From: Linanthus parryae
Lineage: Eukaryota > Streptophyta > Magnoliopsida > Ericales > Polemoniaceae
Length of the DNA stretch: 64,000 nt
Direction: 5' to 3'
Assembly (NCBI GenBank): GCA_023055425.1
Contig: JALGPY010000009.1
Span: 17,549,775 to 17,613,774, forward strand
Below the pieces are notes generated by a model. It was not told the DNA's origin. It made no database searches and saw only the letters and a program-made list of their open reading frames with translations. The first letter of the stretch is position 1. The number at the start of each line of letters is the position of its first letter. The position numbers and the translations under genes were made by a program. This document shows positions 31,367 to 42,502 of this stretch, piece after piece.

Positions 31367-34285
31367 TTTTTTTTTTTTTTTTTTGAGGAAACGCAGAGAG
31401 TTTTATTAACTGCTAGGGTTTTGGCAATAAAAGCCGTTTACATCATTTTGTAACTTTTCATAAATCCAAGCTGGGGCGGGCCCCATCCACTGTTTTGCCA
31501 GCTGGTCTTCATAAGCCTGCCGTGCCATATGGTGGGCACAGCTATTAAATACACGTGGGATGTGAACTACTTTGACACGCTGATGGAGATTGATGAGCCT
31601 TTTAACGTCTTCCAAGGCCTTAGCTGTTTCCGATGCACTTCTCGGTTCTTCATTACTACAGAGGAGACTTTCTAGCTCCTTCACCACCACAGAGGAGTCC
31701 GTTTGAATCCACAGATTAGATCTGGAGATTTGTTGAGCAAAGACAAGCCCTATTTTGAGGGCCTCTGCTTCCGATTCCGCCGCCGACGATCGGAAGGGGG
31801 TTGGCTTTGCTTTTCCGGCGATAAAGTCACCGGAGTTATTGAAAATCACTACACCTGCTGCTGCCTTTCTTGATTTCTGGTTCCAAGCCGCATCAGTAGA
31901 CACTATGATCCAATCGTCAGAGGGGCGGACCATTTTGGTTTCTGATCTTGACGGTGGGGGGTTCGTCGCCATCTCTTCCGATTGGTATCCTTTATACACA
32001 GATAAGTAGCTCAAACCTTCTTCGATTTCCTCTCGTGCATCCGTTGATTTATTCTCAAACACCCACTTGTTTCTGTGTTTCCAGATTAAGCATGTACCGA
32101 GAATAATCTTCTCCCTCATCTCATTTGGGACCTGCATGAAGAGATCCATGGACCAGACAGAGAATTCCCCACTCACTGCTGCGGGGTAGTACCTCCCTAA
32201 GAGTTGTGCCCAGATCTTCCTTGCAAACTCACAGTCAGAGAACAGGTGTTTCTCGGATTCTGTGTGCCAATTAAAGACGCTACACTTCGTGTCGATAATC
32301 ATCCCTCTTCTCTTCAGATTGGTTCTCAGAGGTAAGAGCCCTTTGATACATCTCCAGAAAGTAAAAATGAGTTTTTTGGGGACTTTTTGCTTCCAAATTT
32401 GGGACCAGACATTTGGAGTTTGGTCTGATGAGCATCCTTGTGGGGATTTGCTTTTTCTTTCCTCAATCTCTTCAAATAATTCATACCCCGACTTCACCGA
32501 ATAATGGCCATCTTCAGTATAGTTCCAGATTAGGCGATCTGGAATGTCTGCTGAAGGGATCTGAATTCTAATAATCTCATCCACATCTTCTTTTCGAAAG
32601 AGATTATTGAGTTTTGGGATGTCCCATCGCCTATCTTCTGTGAAAAGTTCTGCAATAGTGACATTTTCGTTACCGTTTGCAGGTGAGAAGGGGAGAAAGC
32701 TGTGCGGCCTTAAGAGCCATGGGTCCGCGAAGGCTCTTAGGAACTGCCCATTCCCCAATCTCCAACGGCATCCTTGTTTAACCAGGTCTTTAACAGAGAT
32801 GATGCTTTTCCACAGGTAAGAACAGTTGTCATTAGGGAGAGCATTTAACAAACCTGTTCTTGCATAATATTTACCCCGCAGTACCTTAGCATGAAGGGTG
32901 TGTGGGTTCATTAGCAGTCGCCAGAATTGTTTAGCCAACATGGCTTTGTTGAAATTGTGAAGATTTCTGAAGCCCAAACCTCCACTTTGTTTACTGATTG
33001 ACATTCTCTTCCAGGACATCCAATGCATCTTCCTCAAGTTGTCATCTCCTCCCCACCAGAACCGAGAGACTAAGGATTCAATCTTCTTAAGCAGCCCATC
33101 CGGCAACAAAAAGCAGCTCATGGTATATGTTGGGATAGCCTGGATGATCGCTTTTATCAGGATTTCTTTTCCTGCAAATGAGAGGTATTTTTCTGCCCAA
33201 ATGTTTATTTTTCCATGCACTCTGTCTACCAGATGATGGAATTTTGACATCTTTTTCCTTCCAATATCCGTAGGGAGTCCGAGGTATTTGTCGTGGAGCT
33301 TCTCAGTCCTCACACCCAGCAGAGCACTTAACTCCCCTTTGATACCGTCCGCAACGTTATTGGAGTAAACAGCTGCTGATTTCTCCAAATTCACCTTCTG
33401 ACCTGTTGTATTTTCGTAGATCTGTAGCAGGTTAGCTAGATAGGAAATTTCCGTAGCATTAGCCTTTAGAAAGAGTAGGCTATCGTCTGCAAAAAAGAGG
33501 TGGGAGATCTTCGGACCCCCTCTAGACGCTGCCAGGCCTGTAATGTGATTGTTAGCTACTGCATTCGAGAGTGAACGTGAGAGGAATTCACCACACAATA
33601 AAAACAAATAAGGAGAGATGGGGCACCCTTGACGAAGCCCGCGCTCGGGTTTAACGAAACCAACTACTCGCCCCTTATAATTAAAGGAGAACGTAGTTGT
33701 TGAGATGCAGTCACGAACCAAACTGATCCATCTTGGTCCGAAGCCTAGTCTTTCAAGCATTTTGTAGACAAAACTCCATTCCACTCGGTCGTAGGCTTTA
33801 CTAATTTCCATTTTTAAGGCTAGGAACCCCTCTTTGCCCTTCTTGCGCTTCATGGTATGTAGAAGTTCATAGGCCACAATGATGTTGTCCGTTATAAGAC
33901 GTCCCGGTACGAAGGCGCTTTGGCTCTCGGAGATCATAGTAGGTAATACTGTTTTGAAACGATTCGCCATTGTTTTTGAAACCAACTTATAAATCACCGT
34001 GCAAAGGCTAATTGGACGCAAGTCTGCTGGTCTTCGCACTTGCTTGACCTTTGGGATTAAGGTCAGCAGTGTATGGTTGAATTCTTCTACACTCCTCGAG
34101 CCATTTAAGATTTGCAGAACACACGAGCCAATATCTCCACCAATTTTGTGCCAATATTTTTGAAAAAATGCAGCTGGGAAGCCGTCTATTCCAGGGGCTT
34201 TTAGAGGAGCCATTTGCTTCAGGCTTTCCTTAACTTCCTGTATGGTGTAGGGAGCTTCCAAGAAGTCCCTATGCTCCTGCAGTAT
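31367..34285 (-). mobile_element. L1-type LINE, 5' truncated, minus strand
   Basis: An 18-T run at 31367-31384 is the poly(A) tail of a minus-strand non-LTR element. The body is one open frame with RT, zf-RVT and RNase H. The 5' part (ORF1 and the endonuclease) is missing and sequence of the Angela-like leader begins at about 34287. I could not find matching target duplications at 31366 and 34286, so a later rearrangement or deletion at one edge is likely. Confidence 0.9.
31406..34261 (-). CDS. LINE ORF2 fragment: RT, zf-RVT and RNase H (951 codons open)
   Basis: The first ~300 residues are an L1-type RT: KAPGIDGFPAAFFQKYW, ADLRPISLCTVIYKLVSKTM, SAFVPGRLITDNIIVAYELL, LRQGCPISPYLFLLC and HLFFADDSLLFLKAN (FADD intact). 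Motif A reads KMEISKAYDRVEW, with Glu where the family has the catalytic Asp. About residues 585-690 form the zf-RVT region (YSVKSGYELF, KVPKKLIFTFWRCIKGLLPL, CSVFNWHTESEKHLFSDCEF). Residues ~785-910 are a plant RNase H-like domain (VSTDAAWNQKSRKAAAGVVI, ESEAEALKIGLVFA, IQTDSSVVVKEL). The Met at 34261 is only the first in the truncated frame. No stop interrupts it, so the insertion may be fairly recent, but it lacks an endonuclease. Confidence 0.9.
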   Translation of the reverse strand: MEAPYTIQEVKESLKQMAPLKAPGIDGFPAAFFQKYWHKIGGDIGSCVLQILNGSRSVEEFNHTLLTLIPKVKQVRRPADLRPISLCTVIYKLVSKTMANRFKTVLPTMISESQSAFVPGRLITDNIIVAYELLHTMKRKKGKEGFLALKMEISKAYDRVEWSFVYKMLERLGFGPRWISLVRDCISTTTFSFNYKGRVVGFVKPERGLRQGCPISPYLFLLCGEFLSRSLSNAVANNHITGLAASRGGPKISHLFFADDSLLFLKANATEISYLANLLQIYENTTGQKVNLEKSAAVYSNNVADGIKGELSALLGVRTEKLHDKYLGLPTDIGRKKMSKFHHLVDRVHGKINIWAEKYLSFAGKEILIKAIIQAIPTYTMSCFLLPDGLLKKIESLVSRFWWGGDDNLRKMHWMSWKRMSISKQSGGLGFRNLHNFNKAMLAKQFWRLLMNPHTLHAKVLRGKYYARTGLLNALPNDNCSYLWKSIISVKDLVKQGCRWRLGNGQFLRAFADPWLLRPHSFLPFSPANGNENVTIAELFTEDRRWDIPKLNNLFRKEDVDEIIRIQIPSADIPDRLIWNYTEDGHYSVKSGYELFEEIEERKSKSPQGCSSDQTPNVWSQIWKQKVPKKLIFTFWRCIKGLLPLRTNLKRRGMIIDTKCSVFNWHTESEKHLFSDCEFARKIWAQLLGRYYPAAVSGEFSVWSMDLFMQVPNEMREKIILGTCLIWKHRNKWVFENKSTDAREEIEEGLSYLSVYKGYQSEEMATNPPPSRSETKMVRPSDDWIIVSTDAAWNQKSRKAAAGVVIFNNSGDFIAGKAKPTPFRSSAAESEAEALKIGLVFAQQISRSNLWIQTDSSVVVKELESLLCSNEEPRSASETAKALEDVKRLINLHQRVKVVHIPRVFNSCAHHMARQAYEDQLAKQWMGPAPAWIYEKLQNDVNGFYCQNPSS

Positions 34286-34286
34286 A

Positions 34287-35850
34287 CCAAATCAAGCATG
34301 GGATGCAATTTGTCAATAATTAATCATAACAAGATCCAATTTTTGCATTGGATGCATGAATTGGTGAGTTTGAGAAATTTTAGGATCTTAGATCTAGGGT
34401 TTGGGCATCCTTGGGGAAGAAGGAGTTCTTCCAAAACAAGGAAACAACCAAACTTGGGCACCAAGCAAGGGAGTTGTTTTGGAAACAACTCCCTATGGAG
34501 GTTCGGCCCCCCTAGGGGACCGCCCCTCTTGCTTGCCGCCCAAGTTTGGCCGCCCTAGGGGCCAGGCGGCCCTAGCCCGCGGCCTAGCCGCGTGGGTTAT
34601 GGGCCGGCCCGGCCCTAGAGCCTTGTGGTTCACCTTATTGGGCCCGGGCAATTTGATTGTTGGGCCCATTGACCGTTTTAACCCTAGAAATCCTAAAATC
34701 AATTAAAATTGACGAAGCGCGTTAAAATTGGATTTTAACTGTTTATGTGCAAATTGCATGGTGATTGGATATGGCCTTAGCATGTGGTTTGATGTGGATG
34801 TTTAACTTTGTGGTTTGGTTTTACGGCCTGCGAGCTGATCAATTAATTGTAATAATTAATTAGGGTTTTGTGGCCTGCGTGCCATTTTTTTCTCAACTTG
34901 TGAGATTTATTTTATTTAGTATAGAAGTTAGCTAGTGCTAGATAAAGTAGATTGTTAGCCAAGATTGAAGAAAAGAATCCCAAAGCCAAAAGGAGCCACA
35001 AAAGATGGAGCATGGAGCATTCCACAAGATTATGAAGGATGGACCAAAAGATCAAGACGCATGGAGATGTGTTTGCTTATAGGGTTCATAGATAATTCCA
35101 TTGGCTTGGAATTATCTTAGTCTAGAAAAGCCCATATCCACATCACGTTTAATTTTTGTTTTGTGGTTGTTTACTTTATTGTCTTATTATTTTGTGGTTG
35201 GTGTATGGTTGATGCATGCAATTAGGATAATAAGATAATTAGACAACCCGGATCTATTATTTGGAGTTGTGCCCGAACTCAAATAGATGGGATTAGTTGA
35301 TATTGATCAACAAAACAATTAAAATTGAATTTAAAATCCCTCAAAATTCAAATATTGTGTTCTTGCCTTCTCGTTGTTTAAACACTCATGATCATCATTA
35401 TTTATCAAGTTCGTGCGTGCCAAAGCAGGGCGACTTGGTTCATAATGATGGAAAGCGATGGCACGTAACAATGTGCAATTGTTTAAATAAGAGGTTGAAC
35501 ACAACTAGGCTATTAATGTGATTAAGAAACCTAGAGGCAATCAATTGGGATTATCCATAAGGATGGATAAATAAGGAGTTATTTGCCCAATTGAACCAAG
35601 AGTTGCATAAGGGATGCAATTGGAATTGTTCCTACCTAAAGTAGTCAAATTATGGGTGACTTGCCAAAGCAAGCTCATAAGGAGATGAAACATGGATCTT
35701 GGCCCACTAGAAAATATAAGGATATTTTCCGCATTAATATCTTGAGGGTTATTAATCCGTAGTAAAATAGTGGGAGCTATATTTAACAAATTAAATCCTT
35801 GTTGAATATAGTTAAAACGTCACAAAACTTTGCATAATCCTTTAGGTGTT
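34287..35850 (+). other. Copia-6 leader remnant
   Basis: This matches the Copia-3 leader (22690-24260) in reverse orientation, including GGGTTTGGGCATCCTTG, the GC-rich CCTAGGGGCC stretch and AGATGGAGCATGGAGCATTCC. No protein is encoded. It forms an inverted repeat with 40802-41070. Confidence 0.75.
34469..34493 (+). other. Leader hairpin, Copia-6 copy
   Basis: It has the same 11-bp stem as Copia-3 (GGGAGTTGTTT with AAACAACTCCC). Its loop in element sense is TGG, whereas Copia-3 has CCA in element sense. Confidence 0.68.
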
Positions 35851-36560
35851 AAATACCCATGGCATTAAACAAATAAAAACGCGACTTTATCTTTTTCTAG
35901 ACTGGTATAAAACTGAGAATTGTTCTCAAATAATGGAAATTGTTGTACATCAAAGAACATAAAGCTCTCTTCCACCAAACTACCAAATCACACTAAAACC
36001 TAATGGAAGGAACACCAAAGAATGGTTCTTTGGTTATGACTTGCCTCATGCTAGCCGCCATGAACTCTGAGCTTTGGAAGCAAGAAGAGAAACATGGAGA
36101 AGTATGATATGATCATACATTGAAAGAAGCTCTTTCAAAAGGGAACGAGCTAGACATGAAAGGTTTGAAGTGTTGCTCCACTTTGCGTTATGCAAATAAG
36201 CTAATTCAATATGATTGAAACATTAGTGAATGGGCATTATCTATGAGATAGATAAAGAATAAACGGTTATTCACCCAAGTGGACACGAAATTGCATTGAA
36301 TGCAATTATAGTTTTGTTTTAAAGTTGATTTACTCAATATGATTGAAAATTACTTAAACAAAACACTCATAATGGGCATGTGCAAAGCTGTTAATGGTTA
36401 ACAGCATGGGTAAGGGCAAATGGTTTGCGCCGACCCCATGGGTATAAAGCAAGCCTGTTGCTAAAACCAAGTTGCCTTGGAGTCCCATAGGTGGTGTAGA
36501 GGAAGAGAGGCTAGCCAAAGTACCTGGAAGTAAGTAATAAAGGAATTATGAATTCCAATA
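35851..36560 (+). pseudogene. Copia-6 gag remnant
   Basis: Only short runs recall the Copia-3 gag, such as the nucleotide block ACTGAGAATTGTTCTCAA (35921-35938; family LRIVLK), LMLAAMNSELWKQ (family LMLCAMTSELQKQ) and QKGNELDMKGLK. Stops and frameshifts are everywhere. Confidence 0.5.
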
Positions 36561-36989
36561 TGGGTATTTTGTTATAGAATTCAATGTGTCTATCTTATCA
36601 TCATAGGTATATGATACTAGATGAGGATCTCACATTTATGGAAGTGTGGAGGATGTCAAGAGACGAAGACAATTGGATAAGGAAGAAATAATCCTACACG
36701 TGGGGCTATGAAGCGAAGGGTTGTTGAATAAGCCGTAGGGAATTATTTCTACCTTTAAGAAATTGTTCATGAATTAGACAAAAACGATCATGTCCTAGCT
36801 ATGAGTAGGGAATTATCAAAGTTTCTTGTTTGTACAAGAAAGCTCCTTATCATAATAAAGGACAAATGTTGTTCCATTTATTATGATATGCATTATTGTA
36901 ATGCAATTTTGTCTAAGTGGATTCTATATCCATGATCATGATAATTTCATCTATAACATTAATACCTAGAGGTTCGCATATAATGATAT

Positions 36990-37920
36990 GAACTTCACTT
37001 ATCTTCAGCATTATTGTTTAGGCCTCATAAATAAGAGATACATATCTAGAACACCATGCGGATGGATTTCTTGAACTCATTTGATTATTGAATCATATGA
37101 GACATGTAAGACTTATTAGGCAAAGATATGATCTTTTGGGAATCATACATATTGATGTATGAAGGCCGCTAAGAACAAATGTTAAAGATGGTTTTCAGTA
37201 CTTCGTCATATTTACTGATGGGATCAGAGAAATATGGATTTGTGTATCTTATGAAGAAACAAATCAGAATCCTTTGAATTGTTCAAAGAATTCAGGAATG
37301 AAGTAGAGAACCAGCTTGACAAAAGTATTAGGGATCTACGATTGGATCGTAGAGGACAGTACTTGAGCCAAGAGTTTGACAAGAATCTATGGGAGTGTTG
37401 GATATAATCCGACACTCGCTCCAACTAGCACGCCACATGGGTTTGGCGTGTCTAAGAGGAGAGTTCGAACCTTGTAGGACACGGTTCGGTCCATGATGAG
37501 TCAAACAGAACTTCCAGATTACTTTTTGGGGCTATGTTCTAATTACAGCAAATTTCGCCCTTAACCTTGTCCATCAAAAACGGATTATGAATAACGCCAT
37601 ATGAGATATGGACTAGGAAGTGTCCACTTATGAAATTCATAAAGATTTGGGTTTATGAAGTTAATGTAAAAGAGTTTACAAATAAACTTGGACCCAAGTC
37701 GGATAAATGTTTCGTGGAATATCTTGAAAAGGATATTATTTCTACAACCTAATCGAGAACAAACTGTTTGTTTCTCGAACCACAAGTGTTTCTAGGTAGA
37801 GATTTTCTCTAAAAGAAACAGTGGGAGGACAGTAGAACTTGAAAAGTTCAAGAACCACAATAGAACATTGATCCGTTTGATGGAACATGAGCAGGATCAC
37901 AAGGTGTTGTGGAGCAACCT
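36990..37920 (+). pseudogene. Copia-6 integrase remnant
   Basis: Readable fragments are GSEKYGFVYLMKKQ, LFKEFRNEVENQLDKSI and RDLRLDRRGQYLSQEFDKNL, which match the integrase core of Copia-3 (KALQSDRGGEYLSQEFDD). The catalytic position SDRGGE is LDRRGQ here, so it is inactive. RSMMSQTELPDYF marks the end of the core. Confidence 0.65.
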
Positions 37921-38039
37921 ACTCAGAAAACACAAGAACCTCATAGGTCATGTAGGATATATCGAGGGACTGGAGAAATAAGGATTTCTCATAACCAGTG
38001 ATATATTGCTCATCGAGATGAGCCTACAACCTATGAGAT

Positions 38040-39225
38040 GGCCACGTGTGGGCCATACTCTCAGAAATTGCTAGGAGCCATGGGATACGATATGGAATCC
38101 ATGTATACCAACAAAGTATGGACTTTGGTGGAACCACCTAAAAGGTGCAAGTGGGTTATGAGGAAACCAACATGGATAGTAATATGATTACTTTTAAGGG
38201 AAAATTGGTTGGAAAGGGATTTCATGTGAGCTCATAGTATAGACTATGACGAAATCTTTTCCCCAGTTGAGATGCTTAAATCCATTCGCATCTTGCTTGT
38301 AGCAATCTATTTATAGATTGGATCAAGCTTCTAGGAGTTGAAATCCTCAAATTAATGATGCAATCAAAAGAGTTTGATCCCATCAAAATTGAAGATGAGA
38401 CTTGTGTTTACAAGAAGGTTAGTGGGAGCACAGTTATTTTTCTGGTCTTGTATGTGGAGACATACTTAATCATTGGGAATGTTGCCCCTACTTGGCAGTC
38501 TTACGTAGATTGACTAGGGAGTTGACTTTCTAATGGTAGACTTAAGCGAAGCAACTTGTGAAGATCTATTGAGGTAGATCAAGATGGTTGTATAGCTTAG
38601 GTCATAGTACATAAATTGACAAAGGTGTTGAAATGGTTCAACGTGAAAAGAATATTGATTCTTACCCATGTCACATGGAATTAGTCTTTGGAAGGCTAAT
38701 TGTCTTTCCAATTAGATTGGGAATGGACCGTATGAATTAGATTCACGAGATACGCCATGGAATGTACTAGGCCAGATGTGTCATAAGGCATGACACAAAG
38801 ATACCAGTCAAATCCGGGTGATAGTCACTGGATAAATTATCAAGATTATCCTTTAGTACTTGAGAAGCACTAAGGATGAATTTTGATAATGGAAGATAAT
38901 GAAGAGTTTGCTGTAAGGGGTTACAGTGATGCGAACTTCAAAGAAGATTTCAGATTATAAAGTCGAGATTTGAGTTTTGCCCTAGTGGGAGCGACTGTGA
39001 GCTGGAAAGGTTCCAGGCAAGATTCAGTCACTGATTCTAACATAGAGGACTGAGTAAATTAATGCATAAGATGCATTTATTCAGAATATTCAATCTCAAT
39101 CAAATTGTTGATAGAGGAGATGTGAATATATGCAAAGCACCAGCGGATGTCTCGCCTATACGCAGCGTAAGCGTGGAAGGTCGCGCTAGATCAATAGGCA
39201 TATGATGCAGGAGATTGACTCTAGT
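38040..39225 (+). pseudogene. Copia-6 RT and RNase H remnant
   Basis: Fragments include ESMYTNKVWTLVEPPKRCKW (38097-38156), DETCVYKKVSGSTVIFLVLY, and in place of YVDD the sequence YVET (about 38450-38461). RNase H scraps are GATVSWKGSRQDSVTDS (about 38991-39041) and GDVNICKAPADVS. The altered active site and many stops make it non-functional. Confidence 0.65.
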
Positions 39226-39238
39226 GCAAGTGGGAGAC

Positions 39239-40801
39239 TGTTGGAATTGTGCCCTAGAGGCAATCAATTAATTGTGACATTTATGGATTTACGATTCATT
39301 ATGTTATCGATATGGAGATATGTTAACATGAATGAAGTCCTTAGAATATAAGTGTTATATTCTTAAATATCCCTAGTCAATTATAATGATTAATAGGACA
39401 ATCATCTATAGACTAGTATGGGGTTGGATGGATATGGAGATATCATGATCCAACACATGGGTATGCATTAGGAGTAATGGCATACTGGATTGACCCATCT
39501 CCGAGAAGGCTACATACATGTTATGTTAAGTCACAAGCGCTTCTCGCGGTGCAATGGTATTGTCATCCTTAGACTTGAAGTCACTAGATTATCTAGTTGT
39601 GGATTATTGTGATTTTGGTAGCGTCAAACGCTACACCGTAACTGGGTAGTCATAAAGGCGTGTACTGGATACAATAAGAAGCAAGCTTAGAGATCGTAGT
39701 GGACGTAGATAGGATTTGTCCCTCCCACATAACAGGAGCAAATATCCTAGGCCACTCGAGGGATTGTGCTTATAAAATGTCTGGCCAGACTCAAATAAAT
39801 CAATATGGGATATTGATGTTATTTGCACGAATGAGGCTATTCTCAGGATCGAGAAACTATGGATTGGATATACAAGTGTGACTTGTATGTCTCGTGTCCA
39901 ATCCGGATATTGGTACAAAGGGATGAGACAATTACTTGCACAAGGTTTGTCATGATGACTATTCTATTTGTTGGCTAGAATGGATGTCTTGCTAGAGGCC
40001 GCTCCATATTAGTAAATAGTTACTACCAACTAAATAGAACCTATGGGGTCACACGCCATATAGGGGTGAACTAGACATGGGATATAATTAATTAATATGA
40101 TTAATTAATTAGAAGGATCAAATCGCAACAACTTGCTAACTTAGTAGGACTAATATGCAAGTTGGACTAATCCATGTATAGACATGATTAGGATTTTCCA
40201 AGGTGGCCTAATTCATGTAGAGACATGATTAGGATTAATTTGCAAATAGAACTAATCCATGTATTGACATGATAAAGACTATTTTGCAAAAGGGACTAAT
40301 CCGAACTTGAGTAGGATTATGAGGGGTTCTTTATGTAGTAGGACAAGGAGTTGTTGGACTATATAAAGAACACTCCTAGCTTATTTTTTTCTCTACACAC
40401 ATACACATCTATATGATAGAGTAGGATAGAACAAAGCAAGGAGAGAGAGCAAGTCCCAAGCAAGGGCCGAACCCCCTTGGGACCGCCGCCCCTACCCGTC
40501 GGCCTAAAGGGAGCCGCCCCACTTCTTGGCACTCCATTGTTGGCGATTCCTTCTTCCTCCTCCATTCTTCCTAGCTAGCACACGGATTTGGAGGATCTAG
40601 ATCTCACCTCTAGGCGTGGATCAACCGTAGAGACGTGACACTATTCGCGTTTGAAGTCATCAAGGAGAACCCAAAGGTGTGTTTATGATTTCTAACCCTT
40701 ACCATCGTAATGTCTCTTGACTTGTGATCCTTGGAGGGTTTTTCATGGTTTTTATGTTTGTTTATGCTTCCGTTGTGCAATCCATGAATCAAAACCCTAC
40801 A
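39239..40801 (+). repeat. Copia-6 3' LTR (1,563 bp)
   Basis: It starts TGTTGGAATTGTGCCCTAGA after the polypurine tract GCAAGTGGGAGAC and ends CAAAACCCTACA. It aligns in reverse with the LTRs of Copia-3 and Copia-5. It is about 150 bp longer than they are, because of three tandem units at 40167-40290. The expected target duplication (CTTAC after 40801) has no partner, because the left end of the element is gone. Confidence 0.85.
40167..40290 (+). repeat. Three imperfect 41-44 bp tandem units in the Copia-6 LTR
   Basis: CTAATCCATGTATAGACATG (40167), CTAATTCATGTAGAGACATG (40208) and CTAATCCATGTATTGACATG (40252) start successive units. The other LTRs of the family do not show this triplication. 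Confidence 0.7.
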
Positions 40802-41149
40802 CTTACTTGGGCGGCAAGCAAGGAGGGCGGTCCCCTAGGGGGGCCGAACCTCTTTTGGGAGTTGTTTCCTAAACAACTCCTTTGCTTGTTGCCCAAGTTA
40901 GGTAGTTTCCTTGTTTGACAAGAACTTCTTATTTCAATAGGATGCCCATGAGATCTAAATCTAAGATCCTAAAATTTCTCAAACTCACTAATTCATAAAT
41001 CCAATGCAAAAACTAGGTCTTGTTTTGTTTGATTATTGACAAATTGCATCATATGCTTGATTTGTCCATTTTACGCGATAAACAATAAATTCGTAGTGTA
41101 AAACTATCAAAACGTAACACATAAACCACGTCTATGTTCTACGACATGT
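40802..41149 (-). other. Copia-5 leader fragment
   Basis: This matches the PBS-proximal leader of Copia-3 (23995-24340) on the same strand, including the hairpin (40858-40880) and AAACTATCAAAACGTAACA. It breaks off at 40801, exactly at the 3' LTR end of Copia-6. The rest of Copia-5 (gag, pol, 3' LTR) is absent from the window at this position. Confidence 0.8.
40858..40880 (-). other. Leader hairpin, Copia-5 copy
   Basis: A 10-bp stem (GGAGTTGTTT with AAACAACTCC) closes the loop CCT on the plus strand, AGG in element sense. The loop differs from both other copies while the stem is kept. Confidence 0.65.
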
Positions 41150-41162
41150 GGCTCTGATACCA
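41150..41162 (-). promoter_or_regulatory. Copia-5 primer-binding site
   Basis: GGCTCTGATACCA on the plus strand is TGGTATCAGAGCC in element sense, a full 13-base match to the classical initiator tRNA-Met PBS. Confidence 0.88.
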
Positions 41163-42502
41163 CTATAGGGTTTTGATCATGGATACGCAGCGGATAAATT
41201 AATTTATCCATTCAATACCCTCCAAGGATCACAGGAAGAGAAGCATAATGATGGTAAAGGAAGAATCATGTTACACACCTTAGGGTTTCTCCTGTGATGA
41301 CTTGTAACGTGAATTGTGTCACGTCTCTACGGTTGATCCACCCCTAGAGTTGAGATATAGATCTTCCTTATCCTTTGTGCTAGCTTGGACCGGAGGAAGA
41401 GGAAGAAGAAATCACACAACACGAGGCAGTTTCGGCCTCCTTTGTTGGCCGACGGGGACGGGGCGGCGCAATGGGGTCGGGTTCAGCCCTCTTGTTGCTT
41501 GCTCTCTCTCCTTTGTTCTCTCCCACTCAAGTTATGAATAATATATTCATAAGTGTGGGAAGGAAAGAAGGAGCATATAGTTGAACAAATCCTTGTTAAC
41601 TTCCTAAAGGAACTATTCTAGTCCTACTAGAATTCGGTTTAGTCCCTTCCTCGTAAATTAGTCCTACTAAGTTTGCAAGGTGTTGCAAAGTGATCCTTCT
41701 AATTACTTAATCATATTAATTAATTCCCAAATCCAGTTCAACTCTTTCTAGCGTGTGACCCCATAGGTTCTATCTAGTTGGTAGCAACAATTTGCTAATA
41801 TGGAGCGGTCTCTAGCAAGACATCCATTCTAGCCAACCAATAGATAGTAATCCGACAAACCTTGTGCAAGTAATTGTCACAACGCTTTGTATCCATATCC
41901 TGATTGGAAACGAGACATACAAGTCACACTCGTATATCCAATCCATAAATTCTCGATCCAGGGAATAGCCTTATGCGTGAAAACAACATCAATATCCCAT
42001 ATTGTTTTATTTGAGTCTGGCCAGACATTCTATAAGAACTATCCCTCGAGTGGCCTCGGATATCTGCTCCCGTTATATGGGAGGGACAAATTCTATCTAC
42101 ATCTACTACGATTTCTAAGCTTGCTTCTTATTGTATCCGGTACACGCCTTTATAGCTACCCAGTTACGGTGTAGCATTTGACGCTACCAAAATCACAATA
42201 ATCCACAACTAGACCATCTAGTGACTTCAAGTATAAGGATGACAATACCGTTGTCACCACGAGAAGCGCTTGTGACTCAACATAACATGTATGTAGCCTT
42301 CTCGAAGATGGGTCAATCCAGTGCGCCATTACCCTTAATGCACACCTATGTGTTGGATCATGATATCTCCATATCAATCCAACCACATACTAGTCTATAG
42401 ATGATTGTCCTATTAATCATTATATTGGACTAGGGATATTTAAGATAAACAACTAATTGCAAATCTAAGGACTCCATTATATTAAATATCCAATAAATAA
42501 TA

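Larger units (their letters stand above)
34287..40801 (+). mobile_element. Copia-6: decayed Angela-like copia element, plus strand, 5' LTR lost
   Basis: From about 34287 the sequence follows the leader of Copia-3 (opposite strand): CAAATCAAGCATGGGATGCA, the GC-rich block, the hairpin, and then the A/T-rich gag-proximal part. Fragments of gag, integrase, RT and RNase H follow in order, and a 3' LTR with a polypurine tract ends at 40801. The 5' LTR, PBS and first ~100 bp of the leader are missing where the LINE begins. Stops are so frequent that no domain is open. It is older than Copia-3. Confidence 0.82.

Noticed and set aside
34401..34706. 101-codon ORF in the Copia-6 leader
   Set aside because: It lies in the GC-rich untranslated leader shared with Copia-3, where it is not conserved as a reading frame.
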